Counted from the stretch's first letter, positions 23,592 to 31,752 are shown. The stretch is 37,324 nt of DNA from Candidatus Fermentithermobacillaceae bacterium (GCA_012842685.1 DUSI01000025.1:1-37324); one strand, 5' to 3'. Numbers and translations: made by a program. The notes: generated by a model not told the origin, from the letters alone.

Positions 23592-23626
23592 ATATCTGTC
23601 GCTTCAAGGCAACGGAGGTGACCCCC

Positions 23627-23863
23627 ATGAACAGATTCTCACCCGCGCGGCTCCGCACAGCCCTCGCGAAAAGCGGGATGAAACAAGCTGAACTGGCAAG
23701 GAGGATGGGGGTTTCCAGGGCGGCCCTGTCCAGGATACTTAGGGGACTCCGTTCGCCCAACTCGAGGTTCATCGCGGCCCTCAAACTGGGATTCCCCGAC
23801 CTTCCTCTGGAGTACTTCTTCGAACTGGACCGGGAAGAAGATGCCGATACGGGCGAGGACTGA
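23627..23863 (+). CDS. Small XRE/Cro-type DNA-binding protein
   Basis: 78 residues, little more than a helix-turn-helix: RLRTALAKSGMKQAELARRMGVSRAALSRILRG spans helices 1-3, with an acidic tail (DREEDADTGED). Cro-like repressors of this size act as dimers on palindromes. The ATG at 23627 has GGAGG eight bases upstream; an in-frame GTG three codons earlier overlaps that site. It is divergent from the larger XRE gene, and the 180-base gap between them carries two promoters and two palindromes. The arrangement resembles a phage-type or toxin-antitoxin-type switch, but no phage or toxin gene is present. The 138 bases after it show no feature I can support. Confidence 0.85.
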   Translation: MNRFSPARLRTALAKSGMKQAELARRMGVSRAALSRILRGLRSPNSRFIAALKLGFPDLPLEYFFELDREEDADTGED

Positions 23864-24001
23864 ACCAGACGAGCTTCCCCTGTCTTCCCGCGAGTCCCTG
23901 TGGTATAACTGAGGTATCTCAAGAAGAAGCATCCTCCCCGTGCCGGCTATTTAGCACATACCGTCTCAAGAAAGTCTTCCTTGACAGGAGAACGGCGTAT
24001 C

Positions 24002-25570
24002 ATGAGAAAACTTAGACCGGTTGTCGTACTTACGCTCCTACTTCAGGTTCTGGTCTTGGGCGCCTCGCCGAGGGGAGCCCTCGCTCAAGAAAGCCCAGGG
24101 GGCTACAGAGCCGTCGGAGTTTACCTGGACGACGTCCCCGTGGCTTTCCCCATGAGTCCCTTCCTGAAAGGGGGCACGACCATGGTACCCCTGCGTGCCC
24201 TTTCGGAAGCCCTCGGTTTTTCCGTGAAGTGGAGCGACGACGGGACTGTGACGTGCGAAAAAGGCGGCGCGGCGATCGTGCTCAGGATAGGAGACCCAAA
24301 TGTCGAGGCTAACGGGCAGATCATAACCCTTCCGGAGCCGCCGGAGCTGGTCATGGGATACACGGTGGTGCCCCTCAGGTTCTTCAGCGAAACCATGGGA
24401 TACACCGTGAGGTGGGACACTGCATCGTCTTCCGCCTACCTCGTCTCCCCCAAATCAGACCTCTGCGTATGGGGGTTTTACGCCCTGGGCACGCCCGAAT
24501 ATTCCAGCTGGGAGGACTTCTTCGGCGACAAGTACCCCTATCCCCTGGTCCCTGGCCCGGAAAGCCCGGCATCCAACCTGAAGGGCGCCATCATGGGGTG
24601 GTTCGCCGTTGACCGGGACGGGAGGGTCACCGACAGGGATACCGTGTCGGGCTTCCGGAAGCCCGACGGATGGGGAGCGGCCATGATAGGTATGGAGGCA
24701 AGCGGCGCCCAGGCGGTGGCCATGTACTTCGCCCATGAAGACGGCGGGTGGCTCTCCTCGCTCCTCGCCGATCCGGCCAAGCGCCAGCAGCTGGCCATGT
24801 CCATCGCCTCTACTTCTGCATCCTTCGACGGGGTCGCCATCGACTTCGAGGGCCTTGGACTCAACTCCGAAACCCGCGAAGCCGATGCCATGAACCTGAA
24901 CGCTTTCCTGGATATCCTGAGAAAGTACCTGAGAGACAGACTCCTCTTCGTCGTCGTGCATCCCCTGAACAGCGAATACCTCGGCTACGACCACGAACAC
25001 ATCGGAGAGACAGCAGATGCGGTCGTTCTCATGGCCTACGGGTACGAGGATCCCAACGTCCCGAGCCCCACGGCGCCGTGGAGCAAGGTAGACGAAGCGA
25101 TACGCATGGAGCTTGAGAAGGTTCCGGCAAGGAAAGTCATCCTGGGGATACCGGCTTACGGCACGGTGTACGTCGTGGAGGAAGTCCCCGATGCCGGAGA
25201 GGCATCCACAGGAAGCTCGAGGGTGGCAAGGCTCATATCCCGCCCGGCAGCACGAGACCAAGTGGGTCCGGGGCACTCCGGCGAGCTCCCCGATACTGAA
25301 GAACCCGCCTGGCTCCCCGGCGCAGCGGGGGACGCTCGAATAAGCAGGGAAGCCCCGGAAACCTACGACCCTTACCGCTTGTGCCATTACTCCACCTGGG
25401 AGTCTCAAGGCGCGACATACCACGCCTTCACCGAGAGCAATAGGTCTCTTAAAGCCAGAGCTTCCCTGGCAAAACGTTACGATCTCGCAGGAGTCGCCAT
25501 ATGGAGGCTGGGGCTCCTGGAACCCGGATGGCTCGATGCCCTCTTTGAGGTTGCTTCCGGCCTCAGGTGA
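24002..25570 (+). CDS. Secreted copper-amine-oxidase-N domain plus GH18-like glycosidase
   Basis: 522 residues. Residues 1-29 are a signal peptide ending ALA-QE. Residues about 38-150 form a copper-amine-oxidase-N (stalk-like) domain with the repeated MVPLRALSEALGFSVKW and VVPLRFFSETMGYTVRW units, a common wall-associated module in Clostridia. Residues about 155-520 resemble glycoside hydrolase family 18 of the spore/cortex type: the catalytic motif reads FDGVAIDFEG (275-284) with D276, D281 and likely acid E283, and LMAYGYEDP and GIPAYGTV follow. The middle Asp/Asn of the usual DGxDxDxE is A279. A Pro/Gly-rich insert of about 60 residues (near 395-460) interrupts the C-terminal part. Likely role is cell-wall or spore peptidoglycan/chitin-like cleavage. 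AGGAG lies 11 bases before the ATG. Confidence 0.85.
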   Translation: MRKLRPVVVLTLLLQVLVLGASPRGALAQESPGGYRAVGVYLDDVPVAFPMSPFLKGGTTMVPLRALSEALGFSVKWSDDGTVTCEKGGAAIVLRIGDPNVEANGQIITLPEPPELVMGYTVVPLRFFSETMGYTVRWDTASSSAYLVSPKSDLCVWGFYALGTPEYSSWEDFFGDKYPYPLVPGPESPASNLKGAIMGWFAVDRDGRVTDRDTVSGFRKPDGWGAAMIGMEASGAQAVAMYFAHEDGGWLSSLLADPAKRQQLAMSIASTSASFDGVAIDFEGLGLNSETREADAMNLNAFLDILRKYLRDRLLFVVVHPLNSEYLGYDHEHIGETADAVVLMAYGYEDPNVPSPTAPWSKVDEAIRMELEKVPARKVILGIPAYGTVYVVEEVPDAGEASTGSSRVARLISRPAARDQVGPGHSGELPDTEEPAWLPGAAGDARISREAPETYDPYRLCHYSTWESQGATYHAFTESNRSLKARASLAKRYDLAGVAIWRLGLLEPGWLDALFEVASGLR

Positions 25571-26746
25571 TCAGAGATCGTAGAGCAGCCGCCCGTAGCA
25601 TTCGAAGAGGAGCTTGATGCCGGGCACCAGGGAATCGATGTACAGGTACTCCGTGGTCCTGTGGCCGTTCTCCGACCTCTTGAACCCCATGGTTACCGCC
25701 GGCCACCCTTTGGCGAGCGGGATGTTGGAGTCAGTGCTCGAGGGGACGAGCTTGTAGTCGATCCCGTGTTCTTTGCCCAGTTCCATCAGGGTTCTTATCA
25801 AAGGCGAATCCGGCGAAAGGGTACCCGTGGGCCTGTCGCCCACCACTTCCACTTCGTAGGTCGTGTCCGTCTCCCGCGCTGCCCACTCGAGGATATCCCT
25901 TACTTCTTCCTCGAGCCTTCTAAGGTGCTCGGCGCTCACAGATCTCATGTCGATGAGCATCCAGGCTTCCTGGGCAATAGAGTTCACCGAATGTCCGCCC
26001 TGCACAACCCCCACGTTGTAGGTGGTCTTGGGTTCTTTGGGCACCTCTATCTTCGCTATCTTGGCTATCGCACTGCCCATACCGTGGATCGCGCTGGACT
26101 TGCCGAAGGCTCCCCAGGAGTGCCCTCCCTCACCCTTGTAAGTGACCCGTAGCCTCCTCGAACCGATACCCTGGTTGACTATATAGTCCATGCCTCCGTC
26201 GATGTTGAGGAAGACGAGGCTTTCAGGCCTAAGCCGGAAGCCTCCGAAGTCATACTCCGCTACGTGATCGCAGAAGTACCTGGCTCCCTTCAGGTCGCCA
26301 AGGCCTTCCTCGCCCACGTTCGCTATGAGGATGACAGGGTGGGGTAGCGGAACGTGTCGCGCGAAGATCCGCCCGACCAGCAACATCTGGCAGACGGAAG
26401 CCGTGTTGTCGGAGACGCCCGGCGCCGCCAGGATATTCCCGTCTCTCCTGACGGTCAGGTCGGTCTCCCTGGGGAAAACCGTATCCATGTGGGCCATGCT
26501 GACGATAACCTTGGACGGGTCCTCGCCCGGGAAAAAACCCAGGACGTTCCCGACGGCGTCTGTCTGGACATGGGGAAATCCGTACTCCCGCATGATGCTC
26601 GCGATCAGCTTGCCGCGTTCACCTTCGTCATTGCTGGGAGCCGGAACCTGGACCACTCGGGCTATGAGCTCCACCAGCTCTTCCTGACAACCGTCCAGCT
26701 CCTTCAAACCTTCTTCGAGCCAGTCTCTGACCCTCGCTTCAGCCAT
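25571..26746 (-). CDS. M20-family metallopeptidase (PepT/carboxypeptidase-like)
   Basis: 391 residues. M20 enzymes are two-zinc aminoacylases, dipeptidases or tripeptidases of the cytoplasm. Metal residues are H86 and D88 (SMAHMDTVFP), bridging D113 (GVSDNTAS), catalytic E146 with metal E147 (NVGEEGLGD), D183 (NIDGGMD) and a C-terminal His in ENGHRTTEYL. The lid/dimer domain (about 195-305) contains GHSWGAFG and GGHSVNSIAQEAWMLIDMRS. AAGGAGG stands eight bases before the ATG. It lies 48 bases after the pyrophosphatase gene on the same strand, so the two are probably one transcript. The substrate cannot be told from sequence. Confidence 0.93.
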   Translation of the reverse strand: MAEARVRDWLEEGLKELDGCQEELVELIARVVQVPAPSNDEGERGKLIASIMREYGFPHVQTDAVGNVLGFFPGEDPSKVIVSMAHMDTVFPRETDLTVRRDGNILAAPGVSDNTASVCQMLLVGRIFARHVPLPHPVILIANVGEEGLGDLKGARYFCDHVAEYDFGGFRLRPESLVFLNIDGGMDYIVNQGIGSRRLRVTYKGEGGHSWGAFGKSSAIHGMGSAIAKIAKIEVPKEPKTTYNVGVVQGGHSVNSIAQEAWMLIDMRSVSAEHLRRLEEEVRDILEWAARETDTTYEVEVVGDRPTGTLSPDSPLIRTLMELGKEHGIDYKLVPSSTDSNIPLAKGWPAVTMGFKRSENGHRTTEYLYIDSLVPGIKLLFECYGRLLYDL

Positions 26747-26794
26747 CGTGTACGCCTCCTTGGCATGCTATTAGGCCTTCTGCTCCGAGCCCAT

Positions 26795-28453
26795 CTACAT
26801 CGCGTTGATGGCCCTTATAATCCTCGGGAGCACCTGCTTCTTCCTGGATATGACACCCGGCAGGAAGAGCGGCTTCTCTTTGAGGCTCACCCCAAACGCC
26901 CGCTCCACGATCTCGGGCTGGTGCCCTACCACCAATAGCTCCGAGCCTTCCGCGATGATATCCGTGAGCATGAGCAGGAGAAGGTCGTATCCCCTCTCCG
27001 CCTGCAGGTGTTCCATGAACGCCGTAAGCCTCTCTCTCAGCGCGGCGACGTCGGTGTGATAGGTGTTCACCTGGCTCACGCCGATCCTCAGGTTCCTTAT
27101 CCGGGACTCTTTGAAGTCTCCAAAGAAGATCTCGGCCTCGGTCTTCCCTTCCAGGGACGTGCCGGCGCTGAACATGCTCTTCACGAATTCCTCCATATCC
27201 ACTCCCGCTATCTGCGCGAGCCTCTTAGCCGCCCGCACGTCTTCGGGAGTGCAAGTGGGAGACTTGAAGGCAAGGGTGTCGGACAATATGGCCGCGAGCA
27301 TGAGGCCGGCTATGGGCCCCGGCGGCTCGACGCCGCGCTGGCAGTAGAGCTCGTAGACGATGGTCGCCGTGCTGCCCAGAGGGCGGTTTATGAAGACTAT
27401 GGGCTCGCCCGTCTCAACGGAGCCGACCCTGTGGTGGTCGATAATCTCCAGTATCCGGGCTTCTTCAATGCCTTCCACCGACTGGGACCTCTCGTTGTGG
27501 TCGACGAGTATCACGTTTTTCCCCGTATAGTCGATGACGTGGCGCCTAGCCAGTTTGCCCACGGGTCTCCCCTCGTCGTCGAGGACCGGGAAGTACCTGT
27601 ATCTGTATCTGAGCATGGTCTCTTTGACATCGTCCACTTGTTCCTCCAGGGAAAAGGCCACTATGTCTTCTGTGGTCATGATGTGGGAAACCGGCTCGCT
27701 CTGGCTCACGCGCCTCGCGGTTTCGTAGATCCCGTGGGGGGTTTTTATGACGGTGATGCCTCTCTTGCGGGCTCCGGCGAGGAGTTCCGGAAAGACGGGC
27801 GCCTCATGGGTGAGCACCACAACTTCGAGCCCGGACGTCTCCAGGACTTCAGGGCCGATATAGCCCCTGCCTACTATGAGGAGGACGCCGGTTGCGGGAC
27901 CGGCATGAATCCCGGCGGCTTTCCCATCGTACGTCCCCAAGTAGGCTCCGCCGTGAGAGACGACCTCAACGGTCCCGCGGAACTGCGGCCTCCCTTGGAC
28001 GAGCAGCTCTCCGTCCAAAGCCCCGACGATGTTCCTCACAGGCACCGGCCCTCGCACCAGACTACCGCTGGATGCGAGGTAAGCCTCGGCAATGTCTCCC
28101 AGGGTCACGATGCCTACGAGCTTTCCCCTGTCATCCACGACGGTCAGGCTCTTAAAGCCCGTCTGCGCCATGAGTTCCCAAGCGGAACGCATGGAGGTGT
28201 CGAGGGAAACGCTCGTCGGTTCGTCAAAAACGAGGTCTTTCACCTGGGTGTACACGTTTTCAAGGAGTATCGGGGCTTCCACACGGAAGTAATCGAGCAC
28301 GAACTGGGTCTCCCTATTGGGCGGCCCCAGCCTCACGGGTATGTGCTCTGCACCCGGTTCAGTAACATTCTTGAGATGGGCATAGGCGATAGGAGAAGCG
28401 ATGGAGTCGGTATCCGGGTTCCTATGCCCGATAACGTAAATCCTCGTAGTCAT
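26795..28453 (-). CDS. CBS/DRTGG-regulated manganese-dependent inorganic pyrophosphatase (family II)
   Basis: 552 residues, the size of CBS-PPases of Clostridia. It hydrolyses pyrophosphate to phosphate in the cytoplasm. The DHH domain opens with GHRNPDTDS (9-17). A CBS pair is split by a DRTGG-type domain (about 125-245), with SLDTSMRSAWELMAQTGF in CBS1 and VSHIMTTEDIVAFSLEEQVDD in CBS2. The DHH core resumes with LVDHNERSQ and IIDHHRVGS, and the DHHA2 end carries the substrate motif SRKKQVLP. In this family AMP and ADP inhibit through the CBS pair while ATP or Ap4A activate, so activity probably follows energy charge. AGGAGG lies four bases before the ATG, and a near-consensus promoter lies about 100 bases upstream. 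Confidence 0.95.
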   Translation of the reverse strand: MTTRIYVIGHRNPDTDSIASPIAYAHLKNVTEPGAEHIPVRLGPPNRETQFVLDYFRVEAPILLENVYTQVKDLVFDEPTSVSLDTSMRSAWELMAQTGFKSLTVVDDRGKLVGIVTLGDIAEAYLASSGSLVRGPVPVRNIVGALDGELLVQGRPQFRGTVEVVSHGGAYLGTYDGKAAGIHAGPATGVLLIVGRGYIGPEVLETSGLEVVVLTHEAPVFPELLAGARKRGITVIKTPHGIYETARRVSQSEPVSHIMTTEDIVAFSLEEQVDDVKETMLRYRYRYFPVLDDEGRPVGKLARRHVIDYTGKNVILVDHNERSQSVEGIEEARILEIIDHHRVGSVETGEPIVFINRPLGSTATIVYELYCQRGVEPPGPIAGLMLAAILSDTLAFKSPTCTPEDVRAAKRLAQIAGVDMEEFVKSMFSAGTSLEGKTEAEIFFGDFKESRIRNLRIGVSQVNTYHTDVAALRERLTAFMEHLQAERGYDLLLLMLTDIIAEGSELLVVGHQPEIVERAFGVSLKEKPLFLPGVISRKKQVLPRIIRAINAM

Positions 28454-28556
28454 GGTCCCTCCTAAGCGGACAACTCGTAATCAACCTTCGCAAGATTTCT
28501 CTCGAGCATTCGCCTGGTTCTCGAACTCGCCGCAGTCTCCACAACCGTAAGTTCTC

Positions 28557-28585
28557 CGCATATGGATGGATTTCCCTGTTGTCAA
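28557..28585 (-). promoter_or_regulatory. Promoter for the pyrophosphatase-M20 unit
   Basis: On the minus strand a consensus TTGACA (28580-28585), 17 bases, then TATGCG (28557-28562). It lies in the 212-base gap between the pyrophosphatase and the end of the phosphate operon and is the only good promoter there. The -10 matches only in part. Confidence 0.5.
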
Positions 28586-28665
28586 TTTCAGGTTGGTGTT
28601 ATTTTAGCACTCGTCTTCGGGAACCTCACTAATCGGCTCTCCTTTGGGCGGTCTAAGTGAAGAAC

Positions 28666-29478
28666 CTAGGTGGAGGATGACAGAAGGTCCGTAGGGGTGA
28701 TGATCCCCAGGAGCTCTTCGTCAGGGTTTCCGTTTTCGGTTATCAGGACTGCCGCGATGCGCGACCTCTCTCGCCTGGAGCTCTCTCTGAAAAGATCTTC
28801 TACCTCAAAGACAGTGAACCGCTTACCCACAAACTTGGCAATGTACGGATTTTTCTCTGACACCAAGACTTCGCCGACCAGCGCACTGGCGAGGATCTCA
28901 CCCACCAAGTCTTTCCCTATTCCCCCAGACATCAGACCAGCTACCCAGCGCGCGATGCCGCGATCCGTGAGGAGACCCATGTAAACTCCATCTTCATAGA
29001 CGGGGAACTGGGTGAAGCCTTTCCGGTAGATCGTTTGGAATACCTTCTCCAGCGGATCCTGAGGCGAAAAAACCACCACTTCCCGCTGAAATCGCGGGTA
29101 CACGAGGGGCGGATCCGAAAGAAGCCGGGCTATTTCCTCGATCCTCTCAACCGTCTCCCGAAGGGGAACGGCTATCAAGTAGTCGGGACTCACCCTTTCG
29201 TGCACGATGGCGTTCCTGAGCTCGCTGAACTCGATGAGGTCGTCCCTGTACCTCCGGACGACCGCATTTTCCTTGGACATCTCGTCTACTAGATGCCTGA
29301 AGCTCTCCCTGGAGTCATTGCCGCTCATTCTCCTCATAAGCTGCTCCACGGAATGATAGGCGGCCAAGAACCTTTCGCCGCGCTCTCTCTCCTCGGGCGT
29401 CGTGTATCCGGCGCTCGAGCTCGAGTTACTGGTGAAGTTCTTTGAGCTCTCCTGTCTCAACGTAGAATACCCTCTCAC
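28666..29478 (-). CDS. CBS-domain protein with HEPN-like helical N-terminal domain
   Basis: 270 residues from the longest start. Residues about 36-125 form a charged helical domain with RNAIVH at 88-93, the Rx4H pattern typical of HEPN folds (often RNases or nucleotide-binding helpers). Residues about 130-265 are a CBS pair (SPQDPLEKVFQTIYRKGFTQFPVYEDGVYMGLLTDRGIARW and a second copy ending LLGIITPTDLL), which usually senses adenine nucleotides. The start is uncertain: the GTG at 29478 overlaps phoU by 53 bases and lacks a ribosome site; a TTG at 29460 and an ATG at residue 48 are alternatives. It is the last gene of the phosphate operon, so a role in coupling phosphate uptake to nucleotide status is plausible but unproven. 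Confidence 0.75.
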   Translation of the reverse strand: MRGYSTLRQESSKNFTSNSSSSAGYTTPEERERGERFLAAYHSVEQLMRRMSGNDSRESFRHLVDEMSKENAVVRRYRDDLIEFSELRNAIVHERVSPDYLIAVPLRETVERIEEIARLLSDPPLVYPRFQREVVVFSPQDPLEKVFQTIYRKGFTQFPVYEDGVYMGLLTDRGIARWVAGLMSGGIGKDLVGEILASALVGEVLVSEKNPYIAKFVGKRFTVFEVEDLFRESSRRERSRIAAVLITENGNPDEELLGIITPTDLLSSST

Positions 29479-30097
29479 CGATGTTGGTGATATGGTCGGC
29501 GACGCGCTCCAGGTAGCGGGCTATGAGGATAAGCGGTACCGCCTGGTCAACAAGATCAGGGTCTTTCTTCATAAACTCACAGAGCTCGTCGTGGAGGTAC
29601 TGATACAGGTAGTCGACCTCGTCGTCGTCCTTGATCATTTTCTCTATTAAGGCGAGGTCCCGCGATACGAACCCCTCGAGGCTCTCCCTGAGCATCTGCA
29701 CCACAAGGTTCGCCATCCTCGGTATGTCCACGAGGGGTTTGAAGAGAGGCCTTTCGGCCAGGCGTATGGCAAGCTTGCATATGTCAACCGAGTAGTCTCC
29801 CACCCTCTCCACGTCCATGGCGATGGAGAGAGCCGCAAAGACACGCCTTAGATCCCGGGCGGCAGGTTGTTGGGTGGCGATGATCTCCATGGCCCGCGTC
29901 TCGATGTCGAACCTGTATCGGTCGACCACGTCGTCCCTGGCTATGGTTTTCTCCGCAAGCCGGACATCCCTTTCGGCCAGTGCCTTGAGCGCATCGTGCA
30001 GCATCGCCTCGGCTTCCCGTCCCATGGCGAGGAGGTCTTCGTCGAGTTTGGCAAGCTGGCTGTCAAAGGCGCGCCTCGGGTTGTACACTGCGTTCAC
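29426..30097 (-). CDS. phoU: Phosphate transport regulator PhoU
   Basis: 223 residues, normal length. PhoU is a cytoplasmic all-helical protein of two three-helix bundles that restrains the Pst transporter and PhoR signalling. Both repeats show the metal-binding pattern: RVFAALSIAMDVERVGDYSVDICK (first) and VPLILIARYLERVADHITNIGERV (second). The GTG start has GAAAGG just before it; a second GTG three codons on is possible. It follows pstB2 by 28 bases and overlaps the CBS gene. No phoR/phoB pair is in the window. Confidence 0.95.
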   Translation of the reverse strand: MNAVYNPRRAFDSQLAKLDEDLLAMGREAEAMLHDALKALAERDVRLAEKTIARDDVVDRYRFDIETRAMEIIATQQPAARDLRRVFAALSIAMDVERVGDYSVDICKLAIRLAERPLFKPLVDIPRMANLVVQMLRESLEGFVSRDLALIEKMIKDDDEVDYLYQYLHDELCEFMKKDPDLVDQAVPLILIARYLERVADHITNIGERVFYVETGELKELHQ

Positions 30098-30125
30098 GTC
30101 CTTTCAAGGCCTATCTTCTCCGCCC

Positions 30126-30914
30126 CTAGCCCAGTTTTCCTGTTATGTACCTCTCGGTCCTCGGATCCTTTGGATTGGTGAAAACCTGCCTGGTAGGTCC
30201 CACCTCGACGATCTCTCCACCCAGCATGAAGACGGTGTAATCCGAAGCCCTGGCCGCCTGCTGCATGTTGTGGGTGACGATCACCAGGCAGTATTTCTCC
30301 CGAAGGGTCCACATGAGATCTTCAAGTTTGAGCGTGGCGATGGGATCCAGCGCCGAAGCCGGCTCGTCCAGCAGTATGACTTCAGGGTTCGTGGAGATCG
30401 CCCGGGCGATGCAGAGTTTCTGCTGGTTTCCGAGGGAAAGCCCCAGGGCGGACTTCTTGAGGTCGTCCTTCACCTCGTCCCAGAGCCCCACGCTCCTAAG
30501 GCTCCATTCGACGATCTCATCGAGCTCGCTTTTCTTCGTTATGCCTTGCACCCTGGGAGCGCAGGCTACGTTGTCGTAGATGGAGAGCGGGAAAGCCACG
30601 GGCCGCTGGAACACCATCCCGATCCTGGACCTGAGCCAGGTTAGATCCACCGACGGGTCGTAGACATTCTTGCCTTCGTACAATATCTCTCCTTCGACCC
30701 TGGTTCCTTTGATAAGGTCGTTCATCCGGTTTATGCTCCGGAGAAAGGTTGACTTCCCGCAGCCGGAAGGACCTATTATCGCGGTTATGCTCCTGTCGGG
30801 AAAAGCCGCGTTCAGGCCCTTGAGGGCCATGAAGTCCCCGTAGTAAAGCCTGAAATCCCTTGCCACTACTTTCGCTTTGACCTGAGAGCTAGGTTTTTCC
30901 ATGGCTTCTTTCAT
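30126..30914 (-). CDS. pstB2: Phosphate ABC transporter ATPase PstB, copy 2, with altered signature motif
   Basis: 262 residues. The nucleotide-binding subunit drives phosphate import at the inner face of the membrane. Walker A GPSGCGKST (48-56), Q-loop Q103 (MVFQRPVAFP), Walker B VILLDEP and switch His in VTHN are intact. The ABC signature, normally LSGGQ, reads LSLGNQQ (159-165), confirmed on the DNA as CTT-TCC-CTC-GGA-AAC-CAG-CAG. So the ATP site that needs this signature should be weak. It is adjacent to a second pstB with the opposite defect. Spacing to pstB1 is 24 bases, consistent with one transcript. The name number is only for order here. Confidence 0.92.
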   Translation of the reverse strand: MKEAMEKPSSQVKAKVVARDFRLYYGDFMALKGLNAAFPDRSITAIIGPSGCGKSTFLRSINRMNDLIKGTRVEGEILYEGKNVYDPSVDLTWLRSRIGMVFQRPVAFPLSIYDNVACAPRVQGITKKSELDEIVEWSLRSVGLWDEVKDDLKKSALGLSLGNQQKLCIARAISTNPEVILLDEPASALDPIATLKLEDLMWTLREKYCLVIVTHNMQQAARASDYTVFMLGGEIVEVGPTRQVFTNPKDPRTERYITGKLG

Positions 30915-30938
30915 ATCACATCCACCAATCGGGCCGCC

Positions 30939-31739
30939 CTAACCGAATTTCCCCGTGATATAGTCTTCCGTCCGCTTCTCCCTGGGACGGACAAACAAGG
31001 ACGCGGCAGGCCCTTTCTCGACGAGTTCGCCCATGTAGAAGAACGCCACTTCCCCCTGGACACGAGCGGCCTGAATTGGGTTATGGGTTACAAGGATCAC
31101 CGTGTAGCGTTCTGACAGGACCCTGAGAAGCTCCTCGATCTTGAGGGTCGAGATCGGATCGAGCCCCGAAGTCGGTTCGTCCAGGAGGATTACCTCCGGT
31201 CCAACCGCCAGCACGCGGGCCAAGGAGAGCCTTTGCTGCTGTCCCCCCGAAAGGTTCTGGGCAGGCGAGTCCAGCCGGTCCTTCACCTCGTCCCAGAGGG
31301 CTGCAGAAACCAGGGCTTCTTCCACTATCTCATCCAGGCGCTTTCTGGACGTAATCCCGCGCTTTCTCGGCCCGAAAGCCACGTTGTCGTATATGGACAT
31401 GGGAAGCGGCACAGGCAGCGCGAACACCATCCCCACCCGCCTCCTGAGCTCCGCAACGTCCACGTCCTTGTCGTATACGTCCTTGCCGTCCAGGAGGAGG
31501 GAACCCGTGTGGGAAGTCCCCGGCACTCTGTCGCTCAGCCTGTTGAGCGCCTTGAGGAAAGTGGTCTTACCGCTCCCCGTCGGTCCCATTATGGTGAGGA
31601 GCGATCTCTCAGGGACCTCGAGGTCCAAGGACCTGAGGGCCTGGTTCTTCCCGTAGAAGAACGAAAAATCCTTGGCCCAGACTTTCGGGATCCGCCGGGC
31701 CCCGGCATCTACTTCATGATCGGGCTTAATCCCGCCCAT
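30939..31739 (-). CDS. pstB1: Phosphate ABC transporter ATPase PstB, copy 1, with altered Q-loop
   Basis: 266 residues. Walker A GPTGSGKTT (52-60), signature LSGGQQQ (163-169), Walker B VILLDEPTSGLD and VTHN are canonical, but the Q-loop glutamine is A107 (MVFALPVPLP instead of MVFQKPNPFP); the DNA reads TTC-GCG-CTG. The Q-loop contacts the attacking water/Mg and the membrane subunit, so this copy should be poor at its own Walker site. The ATG at 31739 has GAAAGGG eight bases upstream; the longer in-frame form would overlap pstA. Start is 13 bases after the pstA stop. Confidence 0.92.
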   Translation of the reverse strand: MGGIKPDHEVDAGARRIPKVWAKDFSFFYGKNQALRSLDLEVPERSLLTIMGPTGSGKTTFLKALNRLSDRVPGTSHTGSLLLDGKDVYDKDVDVAELRRRVGMVFALPVPLPMSIYDNVAFGPRKRGITSRKRLDEIVEEALVSAALWDEVKDRLDSPAQNLSGGQQQRLSLARVLAVGPEVILLDEPTSGLDPISTLKIEELLRVLSERYTVILVTHNPIQAARVQGEVAFFYMGELVEKGPAASLFVRPREKRTEDYITGKFG

Positions 31740-31752
31740 GCAATCAACCCTT

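Noticed and set aside
23447-23863. Toxin-antitoxin or prophage interpretation of the XRE pair
   Set aside because: No toxin, integrase or phage structural gene is adjacent; neighbours are metabolic or secreted enzymes.
27008-28465. A 485-codon plus-strand frame
   Set aside because: Antisense to the CBS pyrophosphatase, which has full motifs on the other strand; long shadows are expected in GC-rich DNA.
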